DNA from: Thuidium tamariscinum
Taxonomy: Eukaryota; Streptophyta; Bryopsida; Hypnales; Thuidiaceae
Assembly: GCA_947034885.2 (NCBI GenBank)
Contig: OX344752.2
Location: 21,165,386 to 21,229,385 of the forward strand
Length of the DNA stretch: 64,000 nt
Reading direction: 5' to 3'
Positions 1-12,227 of this stretch are shown one piece after another. Each line of letters opens with the position of its first letter. Position 1 is the stretch's first letter. Below the pieces are notes generated by a model. It was given only the letters and a program-made list of their open reading frames with translations. It was not told the DNA's origin and did no database searches. The position numbers were made by a program, and so were the translations under genes.

Positions 1-317
1 GGCTGGACCCCTTTTTGGCACATTTCATTGAAAAGTTCCATTGCTTGTTCAGCATGATTGTGCTTTGCATAACCTCCAATCATAATGTTCCAACTGAACA
101 CGTTCTTGTTCACAAGTTTATCAAACACTCCACGTGCATCCTCCAATTCTCCACACCTGATATACACGCTCACTAGGTTGTTTGCCACATATGTATTCTG
201 CTCCATTCCACTCTGGTTGATGCAGTCGTGAACCTGCTTCGCGACGTTAACATTAAGGTTTTCCTCCTTCAAGCACCGTCTCAAAACTCCAACATACATG
301 AACGAGTCGATGGCCAT
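1..317 (-). CDS. PPR-DYW protein, N-terminal part of second copy (runs off window)
   Basis: This is the inverted copy of the PPR-DYW gene that is complete at 48505-51159. The first in-frame ATG is at 317 (reading leftwards) and the frame is open to base 1. The visible part covers the pre-PPR leader and the first PPR motifs and is nearly identical to the other copy, with no break. The protein family binds organellar transcripts sequence-specifically, and DYW members catalyse C-to-U editing. The deaminase part of this copy lies outside the window, so its integrity is unknown. As in the right copy, the frame is open upstream of the ATG to about 480, so the true start may lie in an upstream exon. 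Confidence 0.85.
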   Translation of the reverse strand, partial: MAIDSFMYVGVLRRCLKEENLNVNVAKQVHDCINQSGMEQNTYVANNLVSVYIRCGELEDARGVFDKLVNKNVFSWNIMIGGYAKHNHAEQAMELFNEMCQKGVQ

Positions 318-774
318 GCCCTGTTCTAGTCCATTATTCAAATTACCAATTGCTTCGGTCGTGCTTCTTGCAGTTTTCAAGGACACACTACCGCCACCAC
401 CGGGTACAATATGCCTCGACTCTCTTGCAGTACTAGGCACAAGGCGTCCTCTTCCATTGTAGCCCTTGGATAGCCTGATTCACCAATAGAATCTTCAATA
501 GAAATCCCTTCCAAAGAAGAGCACTGACACACAGTGAAGGGGTGCAAGACCACTAATGCCCAGTACTCACATATTTCAACATCCACAAATTTGCATCCAT
601 CCATTCGAATTCTCAAGATCTCTCACATGCACAGCCATTCATTGCAAATCATTCCACTTCAAGTGCACCCAATGACCAAAAGGAAGACTGCACACACAAA
701 AATCCTCAAACTCACCCAAAATCACAAATTTCTAGATGCACCTGTAGACAAGGTAGCCAACTCATTTCTTAAAG

Positions 775-1318
775 TTACCTGTCTCCTTGTGTTGTGTCTT
801 GAGAATCTTTGGAGCGATAATCAACACGAGGTTGCATTCTCCCTACAGTTGTCAAGTTGAGCATTGCCTTTACCCATGGTGGAGTCGACCAGCCATATAT
901 CCAAAGTGCTTTCCTTGCCACCTTATGCCTAAAGTCAGGTGATCTAGGATTCCTCTGTAGGCACCAAAACCCATGATCAGATCCTATAAAACTGTCTCAT
1001 ATTCATTAATATTCCAGGAATATTTGTTGATGACACTGCAATGATCTGAGCGGTGTTCACTCCACTCCATGACAGCAAACAACGCAATTTCATACTGGTT
1101 GCTTTACGAAGTGCCCACAAGCGCCCAAGGGCTTGTAAAGGCAAGAAATGTCCCGTCACTTGTTGAGCCGAGTATTGTATCCGCTTTCTTTAATCTAGTC
1201 ATACCTTGTCAGCTCGGTTGTCCCACCACTGCGTAGGATCCGCAAAGTACTCTTTCCAAAGTTCTTCGACCGACTGCAGTTCACCTGAATCCACCGCAAC
1301 ATGCTTTACCCATGTCGG
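775..1318 (-). CDS. OSB-like organellar ssDNA-binding protein, C-terminal PDF exons (left copy)
   Basis: Two exons can be seen. The upstream one is open to about 1318 and ends at donor 1205, and encodes a block containing LWKEYF and QWWDNR. The second spans 954 down to the TAA at 775-777 and encodes NPRSPDFRHK and ALWIYGW. Together they form the PDF motif typical of plant organellar single-stranded DNA-binding (OSB) proteins, which bind mitochondrial or plastid ssDNA and restrain recombination. The intron 955-1204 has GT and AG ends and keeps phase 0. I could not resolve the N-terminal OB-fold exons upstream, so the gene may be incomplete or a pseudogene. It sits just upstream of the PPR gene on the same strand, as in the right arm. 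Confidence 0.6.
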
Positions 1319-3900
1319 TCACATTCTCACCAGGAGAGCCAAACTCTTTCTGCGACGATGGGCATATGATACATACCTGAAGCATTGGAATTCGAAGGTG
1401 ATCTCTTCCAAACTGATGAAAATGGTGAACACCGGATTGGTCCACTGCCTCGTATGTGAGAGGACAAGGGCAGGGATAAAGAAGGGTAGATAGGCCATGG
1501 AGACCTGAAGACTGAGACTGCACAGATATCCTGGGTACACAAACGTCAACACTCTGTTAACAAGCAACTTCGTACCATTCAAAGCGCTCTTCCCATCAAT
1601 ACCGGGGTTTAGGGTTCGGTCAACCATGTTACGCTTGGAAAAATGTGACAACCTCTTTGGCAAACATTGCTGTAAAGGAGACCTCATATTTCGACAGATT
1701 CGTTGTCAGCGTGACCACAGTAGTCCAACCCGTGCCACAAGTCATCCAACCGCTTAATTCACTCACCTGTGCACCACCTAGTCCACGCACCGACAAAAAG
1801 CTTCTCTGCTCTCTCCTGCACTGCAATTGTTGTCTACAATCTAAATCCCACGACACCAATTGAGGTGGCAGTCCCATCACTATCTGCCTGCATTACAGAA
1901 AGCAATTCACACTAACTGTTACTAAGAAGAACAACGCCGGAATGAACCTCAGAATTGAACCTGTGGACAGAAACACATCAAATTGAAAAGAAAAAACATG
2001 TGCGAAAAATCTGCTGCTACCTCCAATCCTCAAAACCCGAACGCATTAACCCTTAAACGTCGGGCAGGGCACCGTCGGAGAAAGCGGGCTGCGACTAGCG
2101 CTGCTGACCGAAGGTGGACACACTATTCACGATCTATGAACGGTGTTACGGAAATGATGCAGTTGGGCAGCCGGGGTCTGCAAAAGGGGAGCAAAGGAAA
2201 CGGTCGTTGACCAGGTTACCAATGCCCTTCTCACACGATTTTCTCTGTGTCCGACACAAGTGGAATCAACGAACACGTCTGTAGCTACGGTCCCGCCCAC
2301 ATGTGCCGTTTGTCCACAGCCAGTGGCGTCCCATTCTTCCTTCCTAGCAGTAATGGAACAGCTATTTTGTGTAATTCGACACTTTGCAAAGATTACAAAT
2401 TGTGTTTGCTCGAGCATGTGAAGAACTACTGAGACAAGCACTAGTGTAACATGTGGAAGCAGAACATTACTCTACTTCAACTGAAAGCTTATATTTATAT
2501 GGGAAGTTCAGAGCTTGCATCCCAACTCTTTGGTACAAATCACTTGCTTGCTGCGGCATTCTCTCCGCCTGATGAACAGAAACGATCATACCTAAAGACT
2601 GAATGAAGCACAGTCACGTAGCATTCTATTCCACACGCTTTCCAGGTCATGTTCTTATCGACCTGCATGTGCACATGATGAGAACAAGAAAGTCATGTCC
2701 ACGTTTCTACAAGCTCCATGATAGCGATCCACATGTCGAAATCAACACAAACAAATTGGGAAAATGACAGGAGGGAAACCAGAATACAACAGATGACATG
2801 GTGAGCACCAATGACTGCTCTCACCTTGTGAAACCGCTGGAGTGCAGAACACAATCAATTACTACGTTCACTGAGGTACAGAATGAGACCACGGGAGCTC
2901 AATACCCTGAAATGTACATTGCTATCTACGTGGATATTGCTGAACTCACATGGAGGTCTGAAATTCTCTTCCGACTGTCCCGCTTCATGAGCTGAAGTCG
3001 AATTTCAGACACAAGAGACTCACATCGCTATGAACAGGACGGTGCTGGCATTGAAGAGACCGAAAAATTCTTCCAAGTCATGTAGAGCACATCGTACTGC
3101 AGAAGAAGAAGCGACATATCCCGCTCCATTGACGCCTGCCGCAACCAAGTTCGTGAGTCCAAGTTCGGAATCTATGACAACGATCAAGAACTTGCGGAAT
3201 TTGGAATCACGTTTCTCCAGATTCCCAAAAGCACTGTGGACAAAATGGAGAAAATGCACAACTCATAATGGAGACACGCTGGAGTGACTCAAGTACCTCC
3301 TTCTCTCTCAGCAACCCAAGAAGTGGCTGCCTGCACAGGAAAGGTGAAGCGAAGCTGAATGACTCTGACAATCACTCTGCAAACGGCTGATGCAAAAGCC
3401 CAATTGACGGACCTTTTTCATGGCTGCGTTGGCTACTTATTCTCCCCCTTCACCTGAGCCTCCATTGTCCCCGGTATCGAGCTGCCACGAAGCCATACCA
3501 GCGAGTTCTCCTCGGCGCAGATGGCACTGACATTGTTCACAAGACGCTTGTCTGGAAAACACGTCCACTACTTAGCACACAGTCAGCATCGTCTGCAAGG
3601 CATTTCCCGTCTTCTTCGAATCCTTCCTCGCTGTGTTCTCTTTCTCAATTGATGCAAAATGAAGGCGAAGAGCTGCGGTAGTGAAGTTTTGAACGTCGGA
3701 AATGCTGAACAAGTCTGGAGTCTTCCAGGTACAATGCATTTCCTCCTGATGAAGCAGTTGCCTCAATTCGTTCGCCAGCAGGTGACGAGTAAGAGCAATG
3801 ACCGCTAACCACCGGCTGAAAATGCTACGGCGAACAGTCCTTCACCTCCCGCAACAGGGCACTGAAGGAGCGATTAGGGTTTCATGACGAACCCTTCCGT
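1319..3900. other. Upstream part of duplicated gene block, no gene model resolved
   Basis: This stretch is almost identical to about 44950-47480 in the other arm and has the less AT-rich look of genic DNA. Several short frames (for example 1319-1687, 2127-2441 and 3020-3259 on the minus strand) are conserved between arms, but the DNA is so similar that this is not evidence of coding. Candidate splice-like signals are present. It probably holds the 5' exons, introns and promoter of the OSB-like gene, but I recognise no domain. Confidence 0.4.
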
Positions 3901-3956
3901 GACAGGGCGACCCGCTCGGTCGGTCATTTGGGAAAACACAGAAATTTTTTATTTTC

Positions 3957-4330
3957 ATGCAGTGATCCTAGAACTAGTTTATAGAATTTAGTGTAATATA
4001 TTACCTAGTTTAGGGGATTTAGTGCAATTTACTACTTTCAAGATAAATAAGCATCAACTCTGCCTATCTTGAGAGAAAGTGGCATTAAGAAAATTTGAAA
4101 AGAAAGGATTTTGCAATTTGTAAAGGATAATGAGGGGTACTAATACCCATAACTAACTACAAAGATGCTAATTCCAATGTAGAGTAAGTAACAAATTGGC
4201 TATCAAATTCTATTGGTTGTTGAAATTTTAGCTAAAATTTAATTTTTTCAATGATTTTTCCCTGTAGAGATTTAGCTACTAAAAATTTTTAGTAGCAATG
4301 AAGCGAAATTTAGCCAGTTTTGTGAACGCT
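3957..4330. other. About 370 bp insertion present only in the left arm
   Basis: The flanks, ending ATTTTC and restarting AATGAAATGC, are contiguous in the right arm near 44850, so this block was gained here or lost there. Clear terminal inverted repeats or a target duplication could not be defined. It contains the small palindrome around CTAAAAATTTTTAG near 4280. The surrounding sequence (3907-4410) is itself related to a short element seen at 40414-40632. Confidence 0.55.
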
Positions 4331-4862
4331 AATGAAATGCTTTGTAAATTCTAAATTCATATTTGCAATCTACATGCCCCAAATGAGCTAGAAGGCCTCT
4401 AGCAGCTAATCCAACACCGCAATTGGAGTTCAAAGCATACTTCCAAATACAGTAAATGAGAATTAAAGTAATTATTATTTTTCAGTCGGAGATCACAATA
4501 GCTCATCCCAACCATACATAGGCTATTTTTTCTTGCAAATTTTGCTCATTTTTTAGTTTTTTCCATAGACCACAGTCCATGAGTTACACATACATGGGAG
4601 GCAAAGCTCAATAAACTGGCACTCTACCCAATCATTTCAAAGTCAATTCATTTGCCAATTTCATTTGGGATGACAAATGGGTCACAGGATCCATTAGGAA
4701 TTTGAAACTCAAATCACTATGAATGATCCAAGAGTTCACAACGGTTGTGTCTAAAAGGAAAAGGAAAGAAACGGTGCCACCATTTGTGGCTACTTCTTGA
4801 GGTCCTTTAATACCCTTGAAGTTGGTGAATATTGTCAATACCTCTCATATTTTTTTGATATT

Positions 4863-5127
4863 TGAGTTATTTGTAAAGTACCCTAAACCGGGGTTTAAAC
4901 CCATGAGTTTTGTGAAAAAGCCAATTGAGTTAAAAAAAAAAGTTAAAATAAAAGTGGGTATGAAACTTATTTTTCCATCAAAATGGTGCCTAAAAAAGTT
5001 TGGTCCCCACTTTTGAAGTCGTGTGACATAAGTATTTTGCAAAAAAGTTTGACGCTTCAATTATAGTTGTCTTCTCAATTTCAAAAAAAGTCATGCCCAA
5101 AGTGGGGGGGACTTTACAAATAACTCA
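4863..5127. mobile_element. 265 bp MITE, 17-bp perfect TIR, 3-bp target duplication ATT
   Basis: The element starts TGAGTTATTTGTAAAGT and ends with its exact reverse complement. It is flanked by ATT at 4860-4862 and 5128-5130. The right arm has the empty site (GATATT followed by GTAAGTG near 42793), which fixes both ends. Three-base duplications fit PIF/Harbinger or CACTA type elements, and the AT-rich TIR does not decide between them. The interior carries no convincing coding frame. Confidence 0.9.
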
Positions 5128-5130
5128 ATT

Positions 5131-5479
5131 GTAAGTGCATTGAGCTTGTTTGGACACACTTTTTCTCCCTTTGTCCATTCTCTAGACAATGTCTTCCTCT
5201 CTCCATCTCATGAATGTGCCTTAGCATGTGTGGATAATAGAAGAAAGAGAGTTCTATCTTTCCAAACAATACAACAAATTCATCATGATACATGCATGCG
5301 AAAATCCATCCACTCCATGTCTTTGTTCTCAATAATGTTCTTGTTCCACATTTCCTTAGGCACATGTTTGCAATTTGACTTCAAAGTCCTTGTTGCTATG
5401 GTCTCCTAGTCCAATAATTGCAAAAATAATAGTAAAGATGTGGAAAAACTATTTGTTGTGACAATGTGGTCTAGACCAT
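5131..5479 (-). pseudogene. piggyBac-like transposase fragment (left arm)
   Basis: On the minus strand the sequence matches, at roughly 90 percent by eye, the end of the decayed transposase at 41350-42790. It includes the frame reading WIFACMYHDEFVVLFGK, which corresponds to the part of DDE_Tnp_1_7 transposases after the conserved GLDHVVTMDNFF-like segment. The homology stops at the duplication breakpoint (5479), so only the 3' portion is present. Frames are broken. Confidence 0.6.
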
Positions 5480-7914
5480 CCCTATAAGAAACCCATGTTT
5501 TTTTTGGTGTCAATCCATAAACATAGCACATCCAAAATAACATCATACGTCTCATAAAACATTGGGATGTTTAATGAATGAAAGGCTAAAAAAGGGAGGC
5601 ATTTGATTAAATGTTGTGAAAATCATGCTAAATTATAATCACAACAAATTGGTGTTATCAAAAACAATGATGTAGTCTAAAACATTGTTCAGTCGACATA
5701 AAGATGTTTTTAAGATTATCTAGAAAAACATTAATAGCGATGTCATCATTTTTGGTCAAACTTAATTAAGAATATTTATCAAAATATTAGTTTGGTGAAA
5801 GATAAAATGATTGCCCAAGATTAAAAAAAAAGAGGAAAACAGGTAAGTGGTGTGGAAAATTATGTGTTGTGGCATCTGACATGGACCAATGATGTGGAAA
5901 TTATGTGATGTGGACATTGTATATTGACATGGCATGCTACGTCACCAGTCATGGCAAAACTATGTTACAACTTTGGATGTTTCTTTAGACATCATACTAG
6001 ACATAAAGATGTTTGTAAAGACATCACTTGTAGCAAAATCGTTATTTACTACTTGCAATTGTAACATCAAAGCACATATTGTCTATTGTGCAATTCATAA
6101 CATTTGAAAGGGCAAGCAAACCTTGTGCAAGCTATTGGAGATGTCTTCTTTGATGTAAGCATGACTATATCATAACCATCAACAAGGGTTTTCATGTATT
6201 GAGAACATCCATATTTTATTTATTTATTTTTATTGAACGTATTCTTTACTTGATAAAAAAAGCACCTTTTTTCTAATAATTCCAATTCCAATATTTTCTT
6301 AACAAGGAAAAGAACATCTATATTTTTTCATTATTCAAATTAGAATATTTCTATTGTAAAATTAAGAACACCTTTAATTTATTCATGACACTATTTCAAT
6401 TGAATATTGTCTTTAGGAAATTTAGGACAATTGTATTCTTTATATTATTATAGTAAGTTGAGTAGTTTTTTTATTACAAGATTGGAAAATCCCATTTTCT
6501 TGTTTTTTTACTACAATTGCAAGGGCTCTAAAGAAGAATAACACAATTTGTATTTTTTACACTATTAATTACAATTGAATGTTTTCCTTGAACACCCATA
6601 TTTTCTTAAATCAAAGGTGAGTATTTTTTTCAATATAAGATTGGAAAATTTCAATTTTTTTTATTACAATAGCAAATTCTCTTCAAACGAATAAGCACTT
6701 CATTCATATTCTTTTCACTATTGAAATTCAGTATTGTCTCTTCACAAGTCTGAACACCCATATTTTTTTCATTAATTATGCATGAATATTAGTAACACCT
6801 CAATTTTTTTTATATGCAATAACTTTTATTTGCAAAATTAAAGCATGTATGCTTTTTTCAAAATTTCAATACTTGGAGTAATTAATTTTTTCAAGTGAAT
6901 ATTATACTTTTTCCTTTTCTAAGGCAATTACTAAGGCAATTGACTTTTTCCATTAAAAGAATGACGGGATCCAAATAACCTTTTCATTATTGGAGTTTGG
7001 CTTTTCTTCTAAAAAATACCAACATCCATTTCTTTCTCATTGTTACAGTTAGATATATATTTACAAGACTAAGACATCCTTCCTTTGTAATGAGGGTAGA
7101 ATAGATTTTTGTAATAAAAAAATTAATTTGCACTATTTTTTGGTCTCACAATTGACTAAATTTCTCTTACCAAAATTATAACATTGTACATTTCATCCTT
7201 CTCTTATAGTTGATAGTTGACTACAACTTGGAGAATTGGAGGGGAGGCACTATTGAAAAATGTAGGAACAACATGCAATAAAATATAGGGTTTAATATAT
7301 TCATTGCACATAAAATTTGTAAACAAACTATATTTATCATAGGGTGCTTCAAAATTGTGAAACATATTATATGTATTATAGGATTACACATAATAATATA
7401 AATTATGTGAAGAATATATGTAAAATAATATATACAAATATGAATACAAAAAAAGGTTATAGGTTACCATATGATCGAAGCTTTAAATACATTCATGAAT
7501 GGGGTGATTTGTTATAAAATTTTGCCCATATTCTAAATAGAGTATTTCATTGCAAGGTACATATAGTATATACAAAAAATACTTAAAATATTTAGTATCC
7601 AAGGTCGTGTATCCAATGATAGGACTGAAGTTTTTTTGGGAAGGTATTAGAGGGAAAGATGGTGACTTTAATTCAAAATATTTTTAGGCTTTCATTGCAA
7701 TTACATCACACAAATTGAGTGTATATATTTCAACTAGGGTTTTCAATTCAAAGTTTGAATTTTTGTGTTGTTAGTTTTCTTCCTTAATTGCAAAATTAGA
7801 AGCACAACTGTTGTTGGTTTAGGATTATTTTTATCTTGTTTGTCTTTTCTTTCATTGATTTTCATTCATGATTCTCAATATTGGTTAAAAATAGTAGGGT
7901 ATTTTCATAGTTTC
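5480..7914. other. AT-rich spacer, no gene seen
   Basis: This is very AT-rich DNA with poly-T and poly-A runs and no long frame on either strand. I see no splice-flanked coding block and no paired terminal repeats. A loose local repetition of ACATAAAGATGTTT occurs near 5695 and 6000. Confidence 0.6.
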
Positions 7915-8310
7915 AATAAAATGAAAAAAAATTGGATTTAAAAAAAGAAAGAAAGTGTAAAAAGAATTGAAGATAAAAAGATAAGTGGAGATCCAAAAAA
8001 AAGGCAAAAGTAAGGAATTGTCCACAAGGGAAAAAAATGGGGATAAGGAGATAAATGGACTGTAAGAAAAAAATTGGACATATGGAAGAAATGAGGATAA
8101 GAAAAAAAATAGAGATGACATATAAAATAGGGATAAGGAAAAAAAGTGGGATGTAGGAAAAGAATTGAAGATAAGGAAAAGAATGGGGTATGAGAAAAGA
8201 ACTACGGATATCAACCAAAAATATGGACATAAGGGCAAGAAAATGGTATGGAAGAAAAGAATTGGAGATAAGGAAAAAATGGCTATAAGGAAAGAAAGTA
8301 GTGTATAGGG
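7915..8310 (+). repeat. Purine-rich tract, copy 1
   Basis: About 400 bp of nearly pure A and G on the plus strand, built from units like GGGGATAAGGAAAAAATGG. It is colinear with the tract at 13515-13920: landmarks such as ATAAATGGACTGTAAG and ACCAAAAATATGGACATAA recur in the same order and orientation. So this is a diverged direct duplication, not merely independent low complexity. The long minus-strand frames here, rich in Phe, Ser and Leu, are a by-product of the composition. Confidence 0.75.
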
Positions 8311-8459
8311 ATTGTAGAAGGATTTTGAATTACTTCTATTAAATTAAATCCTATCGTAGGATTCGAACACTAGGAGGTAAACTATCCCAATTAAAATATA
8401 AAATGTAACCCCATAGGAAATTACCAATTGCAAGATTGTGTAAGTAAATATAGTCCCTA

Positions 8460-9028
8460 TTATATCAAGCCCAATCGGTTAAACCCACTTATCTTAGTCA
8501 ATTGGATCTTCATCTTCCAGCTTTTCCAATTGGTCTCCCAGCTTTGCTCCTAGTCTCCCAATTGATTTTTCCTGGCAGCACTCCAACATCACCGATTGGT
8601 TTTAGCATCACAGGCATGGCCTTATTATTTTAGCAATCGGATTTTCTCATGCTTCATTACTCAATATGATTTTGAATTAAATTCCTATTATTTTCTATTT
8701 AATTATTTCAATTGTACCATTTATAATTCCAATTGTTCTCTTTGATTTTACAATTCCACTCCAGTTCTTTACAACATTCCAAATTGGTATTCAATTTAAT
8801 TCATAGTTTCCTCTAATCGGTTATTCATACATAACATTCACAATCGGTTTTCTATTTCAATTTAATTTCTTCAGATTAATCTTTAATAATATTATCATTA
8901 ATTTTCTCTTATTTGTAAAAGCTATTCCAATTGCTCAAATATCTCAGTCTATCACAATCGGTAAACACACAAATTACCCACTCATTGGTTTTATATTCAA
9001 TGCACACTATTTCTCCAATCGGTATTCT
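8460..9028. repeat. Array of CCAATCGG / CCAATTGG motifs, part 1
   Basis: A dozen or so copies of an octamer-like motif, CAATCGG or CAATTGG usually preceded by C and followed by T, occur in both orientations and spaced roughly 20-90 bp (for example near 8470, 8525, 8590, 8815, 8841, 8957 and 9015). The array resumes at 12870 after a CACTA element, so the two parts were one. CCAATCGG fits the CCAAT-box consensus bound by NF-Y factors. Confidence 0.7.
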
Positions 9029-9599
9029 CACTACAAGAGAAAGGGGTGTTTTAAGTGGGATTTTTAGGCAAAAAATGCATATTGAAAGGTCATGTACTTT
9101 AAGTAAAATTTGCTTAAAATCATGTGTCTAGGACTTACCTTAAAGTACCTTACTAAAATGTCAATTCCATGAATTTTGCATGTCTTTCTAGCATTCTTAA
9201 AAGACAACGTTAACTAATAAACAAAATCTTTTCTAGGAGACATTCTACTTTGTAAGAATTTGTACATTTCAAAAAGCCAAATCAACAAAAAAATTTATTT
9301 CTTACAAGAAGTCCAAATGTACATATGATAAAGTCTAAATCTATTAAAAGTTCAAATCTATGAAGAAAATCTAAAATCTAAGAAAAAATCTAAATCTATT
9401 AAAAAAACTAAAATCTAAGAAAAAATTAAATTTCTAAAAAAGTCTACATCTATGTTCTACCAACCCTAAAATGATGCACTAGACCCATCCACACAATCAC
9501 AACGTCTATGCTACAATCTCCAGTCCCAATACAACTACAGAGACATGTGCCTGATGTGTTTTGTGGTGACTATATCTATGTAACTTTTCATCCCCATTT

Positions 9600-9828
9600 C
9601 CCTATCTAATGAGTTCTAATCATCATCTTCGTAGTCTTGAGACAAAAGCTCTAATCCCAAGGGCCTTATTCCCTGTCACAGCCTCAATCCCTCCCTCCTC
9701 AGAGCTGCAACAACATTAGTATTTTTTTTGTCTCCACGGGCTCCAGGTTGTGGGCTCCCCTCTTCTTCTGGACTGGGCTCTATCTTGGCAGTGTGGGAAG
9801 TATATCTACGTTTTGTCACCTGCCAACC
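9600..9828 (-). pseudogene. Coding-like exon remnant inside CACTA element
   Basis: Read leftwards from about 9828, the frame gives a polar stretch (VTKRRYTSHTAKIEP, then Pro, Glu and Gly rich) and passes into stops near 9675. The composition is less AT-rich than the surroundings, and a splice-acceptor-like signal lies at the upstream edge. I do not recognise the family. It could be the tail of a CACTA accessory protein or captured host DNA. Confidence 0.3.
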
Positions 9829-11129
9829 AACCAAATCAATAGACAGATAAGATTAAACATAAATTATTTCATTTAATTCATTTGGTAGCCACATGGCTAA
9901 AACTGACATCCATAACAATGAAAGAGAAAATCTTGGATTGTACAGAGTCCTTAGCCTCCAGCACTCGATGCAATAGTGAATTCCAAAGATTTTCAAAACT
10001 TACCACTTCAATGTAATAAACATCAAAGGACCAAGTATAAGTGATTCTGAATGCTCATTGAATCTCGAATAATTACAAAATTTCAGAAGATGAAGACAAA
10101 TAGATTTGCTTCACACCAACCCAACTCTTTTTCCATAAACCCCGCCATCTCAAAAAACTGCAAGCAAAATCCAAACCTTCTAAGGCAGAGCATCCAAAAT
10201 TCCACCCAAACTTGCTAGGGACCCCGAATGATCAGCTTTTCACCTTGCCAACATCCCCTTGATCAATCTGTTCTTATCATCGAAAAAGCAATTTTGAACA
10301 TCTACCAATAAATCTCAAAAACCTCATAATTTCTGCATACGGTATCCAAATACCGAATTCTTTCATACAGTGAAATCTTTTTCCATTCGCAAATAAGAAA
10401 ATCATGATTTATCCAATTCAAATTTCAAATGATGTCAGGTTTTCCACCTTAGGCGAACAATGACCAACACAAAACTTCTCGACTCTCAAACGAGAATCAA
10501 AACTTGAAGCGCAAGCCCTACTTGCTCCTCTGGTATATTTATACATCATCAGAGAAACCAAGAAAAAGCAAATTACGAAAACCGAACAGAATAAGTTCCC
10601 CATCATGCATTTGGAGGGAGCACGAGGCTCAGACCAAATGGTTGAATTGTTGGAGAAGTGAAACTGCTTCAGCTCGAGCTGGAAGCAGAACTGAACGATC
10701 CATCAACTGAGCCTGACGATGAAGACATCACAAGATAACTTACCATCAACAACACACAGTACTCACGAGTAGAAAACGAGAAAACGAGAAGAATAAGTTC
10801 AATTGAATCGTAAGCAAATTATCGATGGCTTAGGGGTTCAAAGAAAGGGGTGAGATTCTTCACAGCTGTAAATTCTTCAAAGACAAAGAACAGAAAGAGG
10901 ATTAAACTTACAAGAATAAGAGATGAGAGTGCAGGTTATGCATACTTGAAGGCGTTTGATAAGATTGCTTATAATAGCATTCGATTCTTCCTTGCATTTC
11001 CGAAAAGAAGATTGAGCATGTGCCTAGCATTGTCACAATTTACAACATCACATCAAGAAAGTCTACACCAAAATGCAAAACCTACCAGACAGTTGGAGCA
11101 AAGGTGTGACAACCTGAGCCAGAGAGTCA

Positions 11130-11531
11130 TCATTGTGCATCCAGCACAAGCTCTTGCTCATGGAGTATGAGAAGAATCACCTTTAGGATCGAAAGAGCAC
11201 CTCCATAATGACTCACAGCTCCAACATGATCCTCAGCGCTCATGCATTTGCGAAGGCCATGTGGCAGGTCGAAAATGAACTGCACAGGATCGGTACGAAA
11301 TTGCTTAAATTGAAGCTCTGCGACAACACTAGGTCTTGGATTGATCTTGTTAGTCCCTCTCAAAAAAAATGAAGTCACTCCAGCCCAAGAAAATATCCCC
11401 CATGTTTTCACATCGTGACACTTGAACATGGGCCTATTTTTAATACAGCTTATTGATATTCTTATTACGCAATATGTCGGACTTGCGATTGCTAGCTGTG
11501 AAGGATCCAATATAATGATATGCTTCTTCAA
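11130..11531 (-). CDS. 133-residue frame in CACTA element, unknown
   Basis: An uninterrupted frame of 133 codons in otherwise AT-rich DNA. It contains WGIFSWAGVTSFFLRGTNK and a segment FDLPHGLRKCMSAEDHVGAV. I recognise no domain, signal peptide or membrane segment. Its length is only moderately unusual, and it could be an exon of a captured gene or chance. It shares the minus strand with the remnant at 9600-9828, which fits a minus-oriented element. Confidence 0.3.
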   Translation of the reverse strand: MKKHIIILDPSQLAIASPTYCVIRISISCIKNRPMFKCHDVKTWGIFSWAGVTSFFLRGTNKINPRPSVVAELQFKQFRTDPVQFIFDLPHGLRKCMSAEDHVGAVSHYGGALSILKVILLILHEQELVLDAQ

Positions 11532-11847
11532 ACAAGTAAGATCTCTGCAAGTTAGTATCTGATACGATTTCCAGGTTGAGTTAGCAAATTGAAGGACTTA
11601 CCAATACCATTAACCACTAATTGCTACTTCCTTAAAATTTCCGCACAAAATCTAGTTACTCTTCCTTGTTTTGAACTCTTACATCTTACAAGATCTTTAC
11701 TAAATTGGCAAATTCCTAATTTTCAAAAGTAAAATTACAGACACGATTCTTCCTTTAAAATACAAGACAAATCAAATCCACATATATATTATACATCTGC
11801 ACACAAACCCTAAACCAAATCGTACATCACGACGACAAACATACTTG

Positions 11848-12227
11848 GAGGTTTGTGCACCTTGTTGTCGAGTCACCTTGAACGTCCTCCTCTTTGCTGA
11901 GATATTTGCTAAGAGTCTACTATTGAAACAAGTACCTCCACCTGAACAAAACTAAAATTAAATTGATTTTGCAAACAATATACCTTTGGTGAAGAATCCA
12001 AGGTTTGTGTCAAAGCGATATTCCTTGCCTGATATCTCAGCACAGAATAGTAAGTAAGTAGTCTAAGGCTCGATTAAGTAAAACAGGTCCTTGTGTTCCC
12101 AGACCTCAAGACTCTAGCTCTTCCAAGGGCATACAAGGCTCAATCATGTGATAACGTTCTAGTACACCAAGCACTAGAGAAGTACTAATTGGCATTTTCG
12201 CGACTTGACAACAAGGTGCGCAAACTT
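11848..12227. repeat. Inverted repeat pair inside CACTA element
   Basis: GGTTTGTGCACCTTGTTGTC at 11850 is matched in inverted orientation around 12202-12226 (CGACTTGACAACAAGGTGCG), with about 330 bp between. Two or three mismatches occur in about 25 bp. No target duplication is obvious, so this may be a hairpin-forming segment or the ends of a small nested element. Confidence 0.5.

Larger units (their letters stand above)
1..5479. repeat. Left arm of large inverted duplication
   Basis: Reverse complement of 42437-48821; base 1 pairs with base 48821 and the homology fades at about 5479, paired with 42437. Bases 1 to about 3835 are almost identical to their partner (only occasional substitutions), whereas about 3835-5479 is clearly more diverged, around nine matches in ten by eye. 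All large length differences between the arms are in the diverged part. The arm carries a partial PPR-DYW gene, an OSB-like gene and a fragment of a piggyBac-type transposase, all on the minus strand. The duplication continues beyond the left edge of the window. Confidence 0.95.

Noticed and set aside
1319..3259. Short frames conserved between the two arms (for example 3020-3259 and 45547-45786)
   Set aside because: The DNA is almost identical in this zone, so protein conservation carries no information, and frames on both strands are equally conserved.
7885..8238. Phe/Ser/Leu-rich minus-strand proteins at 7885-8238 and 13437-13830
   Set aside because: They are the complement of purine-rich tracts; the residues follow from TTC, TCC and CTT runs and not from selection for a membrane protein.
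8340..8400. tRNA-like B box GTTCGAATCC on the minus strand near 8355
   Set aside because: There is a single box without a convincing A box, stem or SINE tail. I note it only as a weak hint of a SINE at the edge of the motif array.
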